Shown piece by piece: positions 1 to 11,013 of a stretch of DNA of 64,000 bases. The stretch is from positions 1 to 64,000 of the forward strand of contig CAJHZI010000310.1 of assembly GCA_905160935.1 (NCBI GenBank). The letters are read 5' to 3'. Made by a program: the position numbers and the translations under genes. The notes under the pieces are model-generated. The model was not told the DNA's origin and did no database searches. It was given only the letters and a program-made list of their open reading frames with translations. This DNA comes from Enchytraeus crypticus (lineage: Eukaryota > Annelida > Clitellata > Enchytraeida > Enchytraeidae). Numbering within the stretch: the first letter of the stretch is position 1; each line of letters begins with the position of its first letter.

Positions 1-11
1 TATAAATATAG

Positions 12-84
<73 letters not shown>

Positions 85-92
85 CATATACA
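1..92. repeat. (TA)n microsatellite
   Basis: A nearly pure TA dinucleotide run, slightly interrupted at its right end. It is cut by the window edge, so its full length is unknown. Confidence 0.95.
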
Positions 93-1261
93 CTTTCACT
101 ACCTGAGCACAAGAGTAACGTGTCGGGTGCTATGCTGAAATAAAATGTCTGTTGTACAAATCCGGTGCAACATAACATTGTTCACCAGCAACTATAACTT
201 AAAACTATAGGCTAAGCCAAGGCAAATCTATCCCAATATTAGTCAAGAAATTATGCTTTTTAAGTTTTTCAAGAATTTAATATGACTTACTATATCAAAA
301 TTGTATTTTATAAATCAGTGAGCAACTGGAATAAACAACCTTTGGATTTCAGAGTTTATAGATTCACCTGAACAATAATATTTGATAATCTCTTTCACTT
401 TTCAGCACGTTCTATTTCAAATATCTTGACAATTATTTTAGGCGAATAGACTTGCCGTGATTCGCCCAAGAGATTGGAAAAATAAGTTCATATCAAAGGA
501 GTTCCACATGTTTGAGACGTCCCTGATTTGAACTTTGGAAGAGCATGGGTCGTTGAATCTATATTGCTATTTAAAATTTAAAAAATTTAAAAGTGAAATT
601 TAAAGTCAGTTTCCGAATCGTACATGCACTAATAAATGCCGCCCCTTTAGATCTAAACTCGTTGCGCCAAGAATATTAGTTAAATGTGCCATAAAGTAGG
701 GTTAAGAAAGTCCAACTAGCGCAGAGAGTAGGTGCTTTAGATAATGTCATTAATATTAAATGACTATTCCAGAGAGCTTGGGATCAATTCTCATTAGAGC
801 AGATCACGAGAGTAAAATATCAGACATTCACAGGACATTGGATAACTGGTTAACTGAATGGATAATTGAACACATGGATAACTGAATAATCTGCTTAATC
901 GTTAAACATGTGGTAAGAAAAGTGATAGCTAACATCATAGATGATCATTTTATATAATTAGTGTTTAAAGTTTTAAACTTTTCTTCAGTGGATAAAAAAT
1001 GATGGACTGACATTAACAACTGACATTAGAATTTGAAACTTATCTAGTCAATACAAATTATAATTAAAAAGCAGATTAGCTGAAAACTTTAAAATGCAAA
1101 GCCATTAAAATAAGCAGAATATACAAAGATTTTTCCAGCTTTTAGCCTGTTTTATATTCTCAACAAGAATATCTATTAACTCAGTTGCACCAATTTTAAT
1201 AACTGCAAAAACAACCTAGAAGAATGCGCCAAATATTGGACATGCTCATAGTACGCTCAAG
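93..1261. other. AT-rich stretch with no recognised feature
   Basis: No exon, RNA gene or repeat family of this window could be recognised. It lies downstream of gene C on its strand, so part may be that gene's 3' flank. Confidence 0.5.
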
Positions 1262-1398
1262 GTTCTCTCTCTCACTCTTAGTGCACTGCCTACTGGCAGG
1301 TCCATGGTTTCCTCTTCAGTCCGCATATAAGTGGATTTTTAAACCATCTTAACATTTCTAATCTCGGCCTGCCTCTTCCACTTTACATTTTACGGCCT
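1262..1398 (-). mobile_element. LINE-A 3'-end fragment
   Basis: A short CT run is followed by the reverse complement of the LINE-A end: hairpin CTGCC-AGTA-GGCAG, the GGACCTGCC box, then the end of a reverse-transcriptase reading frame (RPR...DDL...MKR...EEWRRY in better copies). It is heavily 5'-truncated. Confidence 0.7.
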
Positions 1399-1530
1399 AA
1401 AAATAAATACAGCAGTAAGTTTATAGAAAGAAAAAACTACATGTAAAAAGTTCTACATAGAATCATCATTAGGCTCAGAATATTGGTCAATAGTAATGGA
1501 AATAGGTCTGTTTATCACATGATAGGAGAG

Positions 1531-1685
1531 CTAAACATAAACAACATCCGTTAAATCTTCTGCCTTGGACTCTGGAGGATTAGATTGATCTGATTGGTCT
1601 TCAACACAGGATTCTTTACCAATGGAACTATCTGATTGGATCCCTGCTGCAGTTAAATTCTTCTTAATGGCCGCTGATTGGTCTC
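1531..1685 (-). CDS. Gene C, last coding exon
   Basis: On the minus strand an acceptor TTTATTTTAG is followed by an open frame of 50 codons, from DQSAAIKKNL through GIQSDSSIGKESC to DLTDVVYV, ending in TAG. The exon opens with two bases of a split codon, which fits the phase of the exon at 3019-3156. The residues are hydrophilic and rich in Ser, Asp and Glu, as in a disordered C-terminal tail. No domain or family is recognised. The support is an open frame, a good acceptor and phase agreement; the upstream exons that would identify the gene were not found. Confidence 0.5.
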
Positions 1686-1985
1686 CTAAAATAAAGACAG
1701 AATCATGTAATCGACAGAAGAAAATTTAGTACAAAACTACAGTACAGTGTACCGAGTACATTATAAGAACCCTAAATTAATATTTAAATTTATTTATAAT
1801 ATTTAAATCAAGCCGGCGAGCAATTGGAATTTGCACCGTTTTGTTCCTTCTCTTGACTCACCGGCTTGCACTTGCCACATTAGCGCTCGATGTTGTCATG
1901 GACAACAGCAACACTCTGATTTTTACGATCAACTGTCTGTCGTTTGCTCAGGGTTTGAACGCGGCATTATTCTACGAGAACAATC

Positions 1986-2026
1986 TGATGACCGAATGGC
2001 TTTGACAGTGAGCCATTCGGTCATCA
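1986..2026. other. Perfect 16-bp inverted repeat with 9-nt loop
   Basis: Bases 1986-2001 (TGATGACCGAATGGCT) are the exact reverse complement of 2011-2026, around the loop TTGACAGTG. It lies in the gene C intron and belongs to no repeat family seen elsewhere in the window. Confidence 0.85.
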
Positions 2027-2589
2027 CTGATAGACTACTATAGTCAAGTCAATCGTTTGCCATTAAATTAATTTTAAATTTCATTTAAAATTAGTTCCAC
2101 GCACGTCATATCGCACAAGACGACTTATTATTATAGTATATCTTGTAAATTAAAGAAATATTTCTTCACAGGCTCACAATTTACATCTATTACACCTCAA
2201 ACCTCACCTCTGAACAATTGCGAGAGAAAAGTATCATGTCTGTAACTTAGTACAACAGTAAGCACTGTACTGTATAAGTACTGTTGAGTACATTTGTCAA
2301 GTGCAACCTGTGCGGTTTAAATGCTGGTGATATTTATGCTCTTATTGCGTGCTTTTCGCAATGCAGTCTATTGTTTTCTTTATATTTTATATTCTTTTGT
2401 TTGCTGTACATTTGCCAATTTTTTTGTTCTGTTTGTGTTTTGGTTGCCCAAGTAGCGTAATAAGCAGCATACTTGGAGTAGACTTCAAGAAATTGTTAAA
2501 TAAAACTACAGCGTCAAAATTCCCTCGCAGGTAACGACGATATCGTCAGGAGTTATTACAGCGAGGCTTACCATGTCTTTATTTCTATT

Positions 2590-2697
2590 TGTTCTGCCAA
2601 GTACAGGTCCAGTCAAGGTACATATTTGTATTCACAGTCAGCTGTCACGCTCCACAGACAGACACTCCATCGATTAACAAATGTATCCCTTCACGAA
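2590..2697 (-). mobile_element. GA-tailed short repeat (S-GA), partial
   Basis: Matches the repeat also seen at 12483, 20675 and 49265: a ggtcca..aaggtacat segment, then the cagt..gct and ttaac.aat..atccctt blocks. The simple tail here has become a TA run. Confidence 0.6.
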
Positions 2698-2700
2698 AGG

Positions 2701-2765
<65 letters not shown>

Positions 2766-2900
2766 TACCGTATATACCGGCTGGAGCCAGTGGCGAAGTC
2801 GGTAAGATATTCGACCGCGGATCAGTAGGTGCGGGTTCAAATCCAGGGCTCGCCCGTCACTGACATCGCTTTCGAGTGAGGAAACTGACGTTAACCTTAG

Positions 2901-2960
<60 letters not shown>
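2698..2960. repeat. Two (TA)n runs flanking a TF1 SINE
   Basis: TA runs at about 2700-2757 and 2903-2958 enclose the SINE at 2776-2901. Confidence 0.9.
2776..2901 (+). mobile_element. TF1 tRNA-derived SINE
   Basis: Full unit of the commonest SINE here. It starts GGCTGGAGCCAG, has an A-box TGGCGAAGTCGG and a B-box GGTTCAAATCC, and ends with the hairpin arms CGTCA and TGACG around TGAGGAAAC. The boxes are the internal RNA polymerase III promoter inherited from a tRNA. Confidence 0.9.
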
Positions 2961-3018
2961 GTAGAAAAATGCAAGTGTACTTATTGCGTATGGGAGTGTG
3001 CTTATATAAGTGTATTAC

Positions 3019-3156
3019 CCGTTGCTGCACTCGACTCAGCAGCAGCTTGAGCAGAAGCTGCCCCTAGTTTCACATTACTGTTAGTATCTAGCGAGAGATC
3101 TCTACTCGCAGGTCTCTCAGGTACTTTACCTACACCTTCACCATCAACATTATCAC
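3019..3156 (-). CDS. Gene C, penultimate coding exon
   Basis: Minus-strand acceptor GACTGTTGCAG, an open frame (GDNVDGEGVGKVPERPASRD ... LGAASAQAAAESSAAT) and donor ACGG|GTAATA. It needs one base from an upstream exon and ends one base into a codon, matching the two leading bases of the exon at 1531-1685. The protein would be low-complexity, with an Ala/Ser-rich stretch. Flanking intron sequence is TA-rich and SINE-bearing. Family unknown; the upstream exon was not found between here and gene A. Confidence 0.5.
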
Positions 3157-3237
3157 CTGCAACAGTCATCACATGGTTAGACAGATTGTTAAATGTCCAA
3201 CAGGATATAGGAAAATTATATAAATTCAATTCATATT

Positions 3238-3238
3238 T

Positions 3239-3317
<79 letters not shown>
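3238..3317. repeat. (TA)n microsatellite
   Basis: About 80 bp of TA, joined directly to the LINE-A fragment on its right. Confidence 0.95.
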
Positions 3318-3318
<1 letters not shown>

Positions 3319-3420
3319 TCACTTCCTACTGGCAGATCCCTGGTATATAACGTCTACACTCGTCTCTGCCTTCCGTTTACCTGTCCTCCTCAAGTCCATA
3401 TACCAGGGGAGTGTAGATTA
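3316..3420 (-). mobile_element. LINE-A 3'-end fragment
   Basis: Reverse-oriented LINE-A end (ctactggcagatccctggtatataacg...). The CT tail expected on its left is replaced by the TA run. Confidence 0.6.
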
Positions 3421-3504
3421 ATCTACTCCTGGCTCTCATGGTGGTTCGCCCGAAGGCGACTAGGCTATTGCGATATTCTACTCTTTCAGAGTCAACAAAT
3501 TACA

Positions 3505-3674
3505 ACCCACACACACACACACGACACATATATATATATATATATTATATATACCTATATTGATGCATGTATATATATATATATATATATATGATATATA
3601 TATATACAGTTATATTCTACAATGTATATATATATATACTATTCTATATATATATACATATATATATATGCATG

Positions 3675-3705
<31 letters not shown>

Positions 3706-3718
3706 ATATTTATCCATG

Positions 3719-3749
<31 letters not shown>

Positions 3750-3927
3750 TAATCTATATACATGTATATAATTATATACAGTATATATATAATATATATA
3801 TATATATATTATACATATTATATATAATGTATATATATATATATTAGATATATATACATGTAAAAAATATATATTTATTATATATATTATATATTATATA
3901 TATATACTACTGTATTATATATACATG

Positions 3928-3964
<37 letters not shown>

Positions 3965-3983
3965 TTTATATATACATATATAT

Positions 3984-4057
<74 letters not shown>

Positions 4058-4065
4058 ATATTATA
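3505..4065. repeat. Compound (AC)n / (TA)n tract
   Basis: A short AC run followed by about 540 bp of interrupted TA repeats. Long open frames of Ile/Tyr are artefacts of TA translation. Confidence 0.95.
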
Positions 4066-4302
4066 AAGTAAACACGCATTATAGTGAAATGATCAACTAT
4101 GTCAATATCTTTCACTTTTAATACCATACGTTGAAACCGTTGGACAATTTATTCCATTTTCAGAATAACCAGTCCAGCGAATGTCGGAGATTTTACTCTC
4201 AGATAAGCGCGGCTGGGATTCGAACCCACGAGAGTTTAATTCATTTAAGGATCTGTCATTTAAAACTTCATAACGTTAACCACTAGGCTATTGAGACATT
4301 CC
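4066..4302 (-). mobile_element. TF2 tRNA-derived SINE
   Basis: On the minus strand it opens with GGAATGTCTCAATAGCC, an altered A-box region, then B-box GGTTCGAATCC, the GCCGCGCTTATCTGAGAGTA block, and ends ATAATGCGTGTTTAC. It is essentially full length (about 235 bp). Confidence 0.88.
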
Positions 4303-4355
4303 GTATGACAAAGTAAAATAAAGCGTGGGATGCTGTGAATTAGACAGATATTAAA

Positions 4356-4789
4356 CATAGCAACGAATAGTGGACCGAATAGAGCATTGGCTACTAAGAG
4401 CAGCCACGAATAGTGGAACGAATAGTGCATTGGTCACTAGGAGTAGCCACGAATAGTGGAACGAATAGTGCATTGGTCACTAATGTAGTCACGAATAGTG
4501 GAACGAACAGTTCATTGGTCACTAATGTAGCCACGAATAGTGGAACGAATAGTGCATTGGTCACTAATGTAGCCACGAATAGTGGAACGAATAGTGCATT
4601 GGTCACTAAGAGTAGCCACGAATAGTGGAACGAATAGTGCATTGGTCACTACTGTAGCCACAAATAGTGGAACGAATAGTGCATTGGTCACTACTGTAGC
4701 CACGAATAGTGGAACGAATAGTGCATTGGTCACTACTGTAGCCACGAATAGTGGAACGAATAGTGCATTTTTTGCTACAGCGAATAGTC
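4356..4789. repeat. 42-bp minisatellite, about 10 units
   Basis: Unit built on CGAATAGTGGAACGAATAGT then GCATTGGTCACTAATGTAGC. The period is a multiple of three, so open frames run through both strands (for example a repeating VATNSGTNSALVTN). These are treated as a by-product of the period: no start context, splice signals or codon bias supports a gene. Confidence 0.92.
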
Positions 4790-5102
4790 ATGACACACAA
4801 TCCATCGTTTACAATCTTGTAATTGAACTCGACTGCTTAAAAGTCTACAAAACCGTTCCCGCATTACCCACTAATATTTAAATAGAGATCTACATTTAAC
4901 GTCTGTTTCGTGTCTCGGTGAAGACGTCATAGACTGGATTCGAGTCAAGCAATAAATGAACAGCGCCGGAGTACTTTAACCAATACGCTAAGTATTTAGC
5001 CTGACTTTATTATATCAAATATGCGATATGAACAAAGAGGGAAACGTTAAATCAGTTGTTCACAGGAGTCAGAGTGGTTAAGATAACGTATAATCAGCAT
5101 AC

Positions 5103-5500
5103 CACACGTCAAAGAACAACAGTGACGTCATAGCAATAACAGTGACATCATTGTAACAACAATAACATCATAGTAAACACAGTGGCGTCATAACAATGAC
5201 GTTATAGTAACATCAGTGACGTCATATTAACAACAGTGACGTCATACCAGCAATAATTACGTCATAGTAACATTAGTGACGTCATAGTAGCAATATTGAC
5301 GTCATAGTAAAGCAGTGACGACGTAGAAACGATAGTGACGACATAGTAACAACAGTGACGTCATATTTAACAACAGGGACGTCATAGTAACAATACTGAC
5401 GCCATAGTAATAACAGCGACTTCATTGTAACAACAGTGGCGTCATAGTAACAACAGTGACGTCATAGTAACATCAGTGGCGTCATAGTAACAACAGAGAC
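5103..5500. repeat. 20-bp minisatellite carrying CRE octamers
   Basis: About 20 units of CAGTGACGTCATAGTAACAA. Seven units keep the full palindrome TGACGTCA, the consensus CREB/ATF site, and most others differ by one base. It lies between gene C and gene A in otherwise featureless DNA. Confidence 0.92.
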
Positions 5501-6314
5501 AACCTTTGTTTAATCAGCTTAACATGATATGATAAGCATCGCAAAGCATTCAATGCTAACATGTTATCAGCTTAACATGATGCACTTAACAACGCAGACC
5601 ATTCAATGCTTATCAACATGTTTCAACTCCAATGTGCAATTTACTGATCCTGTCTTGCGATATTGCTTAAAGTAATGTAGGAAAGCAAAGGTTCATATTT
5701 GGAAATGATTAATAAGCTAAACAATTTACTAGTGAACTAGTGTTAGGGTTGATGCAGCAGTAGCTTGATAGAGTTTTTAATCTGAAGTTGAAACAGTGAA
5801 TGACTGTATTCATGGTTACGGTATAACAGCTCGACCATAACACATCAGTTTATAAAAGAGTAACGGATTATCTAAATGTAAAAATTTATCCATTTATCCA
5901 TGCACCCAACACGTAACAAAAAACAGATTTACTAGCTAAGGCAAATTGAGTGAATGTAATCACAGCTTAATTATCGCGCACCAAAGATCTCACGAAAATG
6001 CATAGACGATGAAATTTTCTAGATTAATTATAGAGCTAATAATTTATCTAAATCACACACAAAATAAATCATAGTTGCAATTGTTCCCACATGAAGATAT
6101 AATAATTACGCAATTACGTTGAGTCAGATATCAATCTCAGATCACAGCACACGTTTTACTTCAGCTTTGTCAACACACTTCAAGATCAAACATTTCTCTT
6201 AAAATAAGTTACTCTCAGAGACAAGTACAACTATTTAAACATCACTGAAGAACTTAAAACAAGAGCTGTAAACACAACTCAACGTCTGTTTCTACATCAG
6301 AATAGATTCTGTCA
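5501..6314. other. No recognised feature
   Basis: AT-rich sequence with a short duplicated gcttaacatgat motif near 5517-5585. No exon or repeat family was recognised. Confidence 0.45.
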
Positions 6315-6395
6315 GAATTGGACCGATCGGGATTCGAACCCCGGTCAGCTGCAACCATTAGGCAAGTTCTCAACACTGGCAGCCCTACGATAAGA
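6315..6395 (-). mobile_element. tRNA-like sequence (SINE or tRNA pseudogene)
   Basis: The minus strand has an A-box-like TTGCCTAATGG and a perfect B-box GGTTCGAATCC inside a T-arm-like stem (CGGGG...CCCG). The acceptor and anticodon arms do not form, so it is not a working tRNA gene. Confidence 0.5.
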
Positions 6396-6407
6396 TACTT
6401 TCACAAT

Positions 6408-6596
6408 AGATCTCACTATCAACAGAAATACCCGATCTATAGCCATTATTAATAACATCTTACTATCAAAAGAAATACCGTATCTATAAGCACTATTAGT
6501 AACATCTCACTATCAAAAGAAATACCGTATCTATAAGCACTATTAGTAACATCTCACTATCAAAAGAAATACCGTATCTATAAGCACTATTAGTAT
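6408..6596. repeat. 47-bp minisatellite, 4 units
   Basis: Unit begins CTCACTATCAAAAGAAATAC and ends AGCACTATTAGTAACAT. The right-hand units are nearly identical; the leftmost is diverged. Confidence 0.9.
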
Positions 6597-7017
6597 TACT
6601 AAAAATAAACAATGGCTTTGGAACCGTTTTCTCATTGCATGATGTTGCCAGGGACGTCCCTGCATCATAGATACCACAAACATGATTCAACAAAGATATT
6701 CGAGAAAGCAGAGGTAGATGTTACGATAGAAAACATTTCTGTAGTCTCTCTGCTGGTATCGTAAAAGACCGATATACAAGCTGATTAGATCTAGATCAAG
6801 AGAGTTCATAACTGTTTCTTCTAGGTGAAAGGTTTCTCGAATTGTTTTCTGTGTTAAACACGATGAGCAGATTAAGAAGAAGAAAGAAGAGTTGAGTGGT
6901 TGTAACAGTTGAACAGTTAACACGTGACTTGAAATTCAAAGCTTATCTATTGTGACATAACAGAGCAAAGAATTATAATAAAAGCGTAAATGAGTACTTC
7001 ATAACACACACAGTGAG

Positions 7018-7112
7018 AGCAAGAGAGGGAAAATGAGAGAGAGTGTGTGTGGGAGAGAGAGAGTGAGAGAGAGTGGGAGAGAGAGAGAGAGAGAGAGAGA
7101 GAAGAGATAGAG
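7018..7112. repeat. (GA)n microsatellite
   Basis: Imperfect GA run of about 90 bp with GTGT interruptions. Confidence 0.9.
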
Positions 7113-7502
7113 ACGGAAATTGAGAACGAGTCACTTGAAATTCTCACAATTCAAAATTTAAGTTAATTGAAATCGAAAACTGTACAGAAAGGTAAAACTT
7201 TAAACTCAACAAGTCTCAATTTTCACGTTACGCAATAGACGAACCAATATGAAATAAAAAAGGGCTTAGAGATGAATAACTAAAATGTCAGATTTTACTC
7301 AATTAACATGACAGTTAAACTCAGAGAAAAGACCTCTAGGTCAAACGAAACTCAACAAGTTCTGAAGAGGCCCCACACGACCTATTGTTGATTAGTACAG
7401 TAGGCCTACTTATAACTGCAACAAGATCAAATCAAAACAGAACCTCACATAAAGATTAACTGATGGAGTCCCTAAGCTGTGCGAAGTTGTCTGAAATAAA
7501 TC

Positions 7503-7592
7503 GTTAATAATAATAATAATATTAATAATAATAATAATAATAATAAAGGTTTAACATCCGTTTCCTCATCCAAGGATGATGTCAGAGACGTA
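7503..7592 (-). mobile_element. ATT-tailed hairpin repeat
   Basis: An (AAT)n run followed by AAAGGTTTAACATCCGTTTC and CTCATCCAAGGATGATG. On the minus strand this is the 3' hairpin block plus an (ATT)n tail. The outer stem is degraded in this copy. The body is 5'-truncated almost to nothing. Confidence 0.65.
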
Positions 7593-8329
7593 AATTAATT
7601 AAATACCTTAATTAGATACCTATTAAATATTATAAATATTAAATATTATAAATATTAAATATTACTAGATATTAAATATCTTAAATAGACCGTAATTTAT
7701 CTTAAAATAGAACGTTAGTACATATTATCGCTCACCCTAGCCAATCAAAGAGTGAAAAACATCACAATGTTATACTCTTATCACTTTATAACTTGGCGTT
7801 GACTAAATTCCTAACCCTAAGATGTAACAAGATCAGCTGCAATTAAAGATCAATCAGTAAATATCTCGTATAAGAAATAATAATAGAAACATTGAGAACA
7901 ACTAGTAACAACTGACAAGTGATAAATATTTCAATATACTAAAGGAAAAAAGTAATAAATGGCATTAATGTGACGCAAAGCAAAGAATAAAGAATTTTTG
8001 AACCAGTAAATTGAAGCCTGCTTGGCTAATACAGTCAAAGTTGAATGACAAATAACATAAGAACAAAAAATTAACGATACAACAATTTTTAGTGTAACAA
8101 AACGGTAAGTAACTTAATAGTATAACGTCAGTAGTGCAGCAATCCTGTAGCAGAACCACTACTAATGTAATCGAGCTATGACAACAATTTAACATAACTA
8201 AATAAAATGTAAAAAACAAGTAACATTTGACGAGAATTAATGTAATAAGTAAAACGAATATACTTGTAGTGCAGTGCTGAAAGAAATATTAGTAAATTAG
8301 ACAGTTTCTATCATTAGGGAGACATCGGT

Positions 8330-8430
8330 TTGGCGTTTCAGCGGGGCTTTAGAGAAGCTGGGTTAGAATTCCAGTACTCACCCGTCGCTATTGGAGCTTT
8401 CGGGCAGAAAACTGAAGTTAAATTAAGTCC
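8330..8430 (+). mobile_element. Degenerate TF1 SINE
   Basis: Old copy in which the B-box region reads GGGTTAGAATTCC, followed by ACTCACCCGTC, GCTTTCGGG and AACTGAAGTTAA at the family's spacing. A short open frame across it is coincidental. Confidence 0.5.
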
Positions 8431-8528
8431 TCAGTTGTCTCGAACCGTCGCTCATGATGCCTTCAGCTCTAAGCTAAAACTTAAAGTTCTACTGCGCATA
8501 AATAGTACAGAAATAATAGAAAAAATGA

Positions 8529-8850
8529 TTCAGTTATGATTCAGAACTGAATCAGCTAAATGAATTAGCTAAATGAATCATAAAACTGAATCAGCTAAAT
8601 GAATAAAACTGAATCAGCTAAACGAATCAGCTAAACGAATCATAAAACTGAATCAGCCAAATAAATCATAAAACTGAATCAGCCAAATGAATCATAAAAC
8701 TGAATCAGCTAAATGAATCATAAAACTGAATCAGCTAAATGAATCATAAAACTGAATCAGCTAAATGAATCATAAAACTGAATCAGCTAAATGAATCATA
8801 AAACTGAATCATCTAAATGAATCATAAAACTGAATCATCTAAATGAATCA
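8529..8850. repeat. 25-bp minisatellite, about 13 units
   Basis: Unit AAACTGAATCAGCTAAATGA plus ATCAT, several copies identical, degrading at both ends. Confidence 0.92.
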
Positions 8851-9044
8851 GTGGATTTAGTTTACTGAATAAAGTTTACTTAATTAAAGAGGCGTATAAC
8901 ACAAAATGCGAGATTTCGCGAGACAAGGAGAAAACAGATAAACAGAGCAGGTGACAGTGGCAGACCTAATGCAATGTACTGTAAGATCAGATTTAAAAGC
9001 TGTAACAGTCTACAGGGTACACAACAACTACTGTACTGATATCT

Positions 9045-9125
9045 CTCACTCTCTCACAAGAGCACTGCTACAAGCAGGGTTCACAGCACATATTCCTACC
9101 TAATGTCTGCAGTCACACTCTAAAA
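9045..9125 (-). mobile_element. GA-tailed short repeat (S-GA), degraded
   Basis: A CT run, then agcactgctacaagcagg and cacatattcctacc..atgtctgcagtca, matching the S-GA order at 20675. Confidence 0.4.
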
Positions 9126-9574
9126 CGAGTATTCTATAGAAAAGTCTACTAGAAGGTTTACCACAAATATTACACGGTCACCATAAACTAATAGCTGGGA
9201 AAATATTCTGTACCCTTCTTCAGTGGCTGCGTTAGTCGACTTCTACAAAACACATGCGGCTTACGGCTAGACTAGTCTCAACTTTCCAGAACCCAATCCT
9301 GGAAAACTGTAAACGTTAATGCATGGCAGGCTAATTGATGACATGGCAGATATATTCCTGGCCTTAATTAACTCTAACAACAGACAAATACAATACGCTG
9401 CATTATGCAAGTCTATGATACTACACTACTATAGATATACACAAGGTGATCAGCTAGATAACATTGCCTCTCACTGCAATATACTGTATATTATATTTAT
9501 TGTAAAAGCTATAGCATATAGATACAACGTAGAACTAACTCTACCATATTTATAGCTCCTGCGGGTACATCATT

Positions 9575-9655
9575 GATAGACAGAACTGAGATTAGAACCG
9601 CGTACTAGTAGATTAAGAGTCGAGATGTTTAACCACTGTGCCACGCTAACTCTCT
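9575..9655 (-). mobile_element. tRNA-like SINE head
   Basis: The minus strand has A-box TGGCACAGTGG and B-box-like GGTTCTAATCT at tRNA spacing. No other copy of this type was seen. Confidence 0.45.
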
Positions 9656-9716
9656 AACTCGTTTTATTCCTCAATGTATTGACTCATATTTATAGTTCAG
9701 TGCTAGTATATGTATA

Positions 9717-10010
9717 CATCAGCTAAATAAAGAACTCGCTTAAATTCACAGCTAAATAAAGAACTCTCTTCAATTCACTGCTAAATAAAGAACTCTCTTC
9801 AATTCACTGCTAAATAAAGAACTCTCTTCAATTCACTGCTAAATAAAGAACTCTCTTCAATTCACTGCTAAATAAAGAACTCTCTTCAATTCACTGCTAA
9901 ATAAAGAACAGTCTTCACTTCACAGCTAAATAAGCAACTCCCTTTACTTCAAAGTTACCGTGCTTCACCTCATAGCTAAATAAAGAACTTGCTTCAATTC
10001 ATAGCTAAAT
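9717..10010. repeat. 29-bp minisatellite, about 9 units
   Basis: Unit CTAAATAAAGAACTCTCTTC plus AATTCACTG, with a very homogeneous centre. Confidence 0.92.
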
Positions 10011-10151
10011 AAGACAGTTAATTCATGATAGACATTTAGCATCTATTTAACAACTCAGAACTCAAGGCTAGAAGCATCATCATCTTAAACTGTTCACTTC
10101 ACATGCTTTCGTCTATCGGACAGCAACAAGAGATTAACTAATTTAACATCA

Positions 10152-10512
10152 GAGCGCAGTGGCTTAGCCTTCATGCAGTAGCTTAGCCTTCAGGCAGTGG
10201 TTTAGCCTTCAGGCAGTGGCTTAGCCTTCAGGTAGTGGCTTAGCCTTCATGCAGTGGTTTAGCCTTCAGACAGTGGCATAGCCTTCAGCCAGTGGCTTAG
10301 CCTTCAGCCAGTGGCTTAGCCTTCAGACAGTGGCTTAGCCTTCAGCCAGTGGCTTAGCCTTAAGCCCGTGGCTTAGCCTTCAGCCAGTGGCTTAGCCTTC
10401 AGCCAGTGGCTTAGCCTTCAGCCAGTGGCTTAGCCTTCAGCCAGTGGCTTAGCCTTCAGGCAGTGGTTTAGCCCTTAGGCAGTGGCTTAGCCTGCAGGCA
10501 ATGGCTTAATTT
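10152..10512. repeat. 19-bp minisatellite, about 19 units
   Basis: Unit GCCAGTGGCTTAGCCTTCA. It ends about 290 bp downstream of the gene A stop codon. Confidence 0.93.
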
Positions 10513-10797
10513 TCCCTAAAATACACCGAAAAATCGATAACCACTAATCTAATGGAATAACTGAAATAAAAAACTTTACCCTCTAAACTTTCTCTAAGTA
10601 TTTAGATTCCTATTCTCATAACAGGGAAAAGAGGCGAACATGGGTTCCATCATGTCACAAAGTTCTTATATTTACAGACCCCCCTCCACCATTGCCTGAG
10701 AACTGAATTCATTTGACGTCACCACGCTATGATAGTATAGAAGCTGTCCGAGCATCACGGATGATGATTCATCTAAAAGCCCATTTAATCCAATGAT

Positions 10798-11013
10798 TTA
10801 CGGATGCGTATCATCCATTAAAGCTCCATTAGCTTCTTTTTCCTTCTTAGGGTTATAGATGGCCTTTAGTGGGATTTTCCCTTCTGTGCTTTCCATGAAC
10901 GGTTTTACCCACGGTTGGATTTCCCCGTCAGCCCATATGCAGTAGACTATTGCACCGAAGAAATAGATTCCAGCTGATAGATAGAATACGTGTCTCCATT
11001 CCTCCTGAGTGCC
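10798..11013 (-). CDS. SLC17A5-like: Gene A exon 10 (C-terminus, TAA stop)
   Basis: Starts in phase 0 after GATTGATTGATCTCAG. Encodes [12 protein letters not shown], helix 12 and a charged tail ending NGALMDDTHP (residues 471-541). The acceptor is immediately preceded by a (GATT)n tract. Confidence 0.93.
   Translation of the reverse strand, partial: GTQEEWRHVFYLSAGIYFFGAIVYCIWADGEIQPWVKPFMESTEGKIPLKAIYNPKKEKEANGALMDDTHP

Noticed and set aside
2800-2850. Possible tRNA genes at GGTTCAAATCC sites throughout
   Set aside because: They are TF1 SINE heads with the same downstream block each time.
3238-4060. Long Tyr/Ile open frames, repeated at 57.4-57.8, 58.3-58.7 and 59.6-60.0 kb
   Set aside because: They are translations of TA microsatellites and have no gene signals.
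4200-4300. Possible tRNA genes at B-box-like GGTTCGAATCC sites here and at 13.0, 15.2, 26.9, 35.5 and 61.1 kb
   Set aside because: All belong to the TF2 SINE. No cloverleaf closes, and the copies share 150 bases of non-tRNA body.
4394-4881. Open frames with a 14-residue repeat on both strands
   Set aside because: The 42-bp period is a multiple of three and both strands are open; no start context, splice sites or bias.
10152-10512. Regular short repeats resembling a CRISPR array
   Set aside because: 19-bp units are contiguous without unique spacers, in an animal genome.
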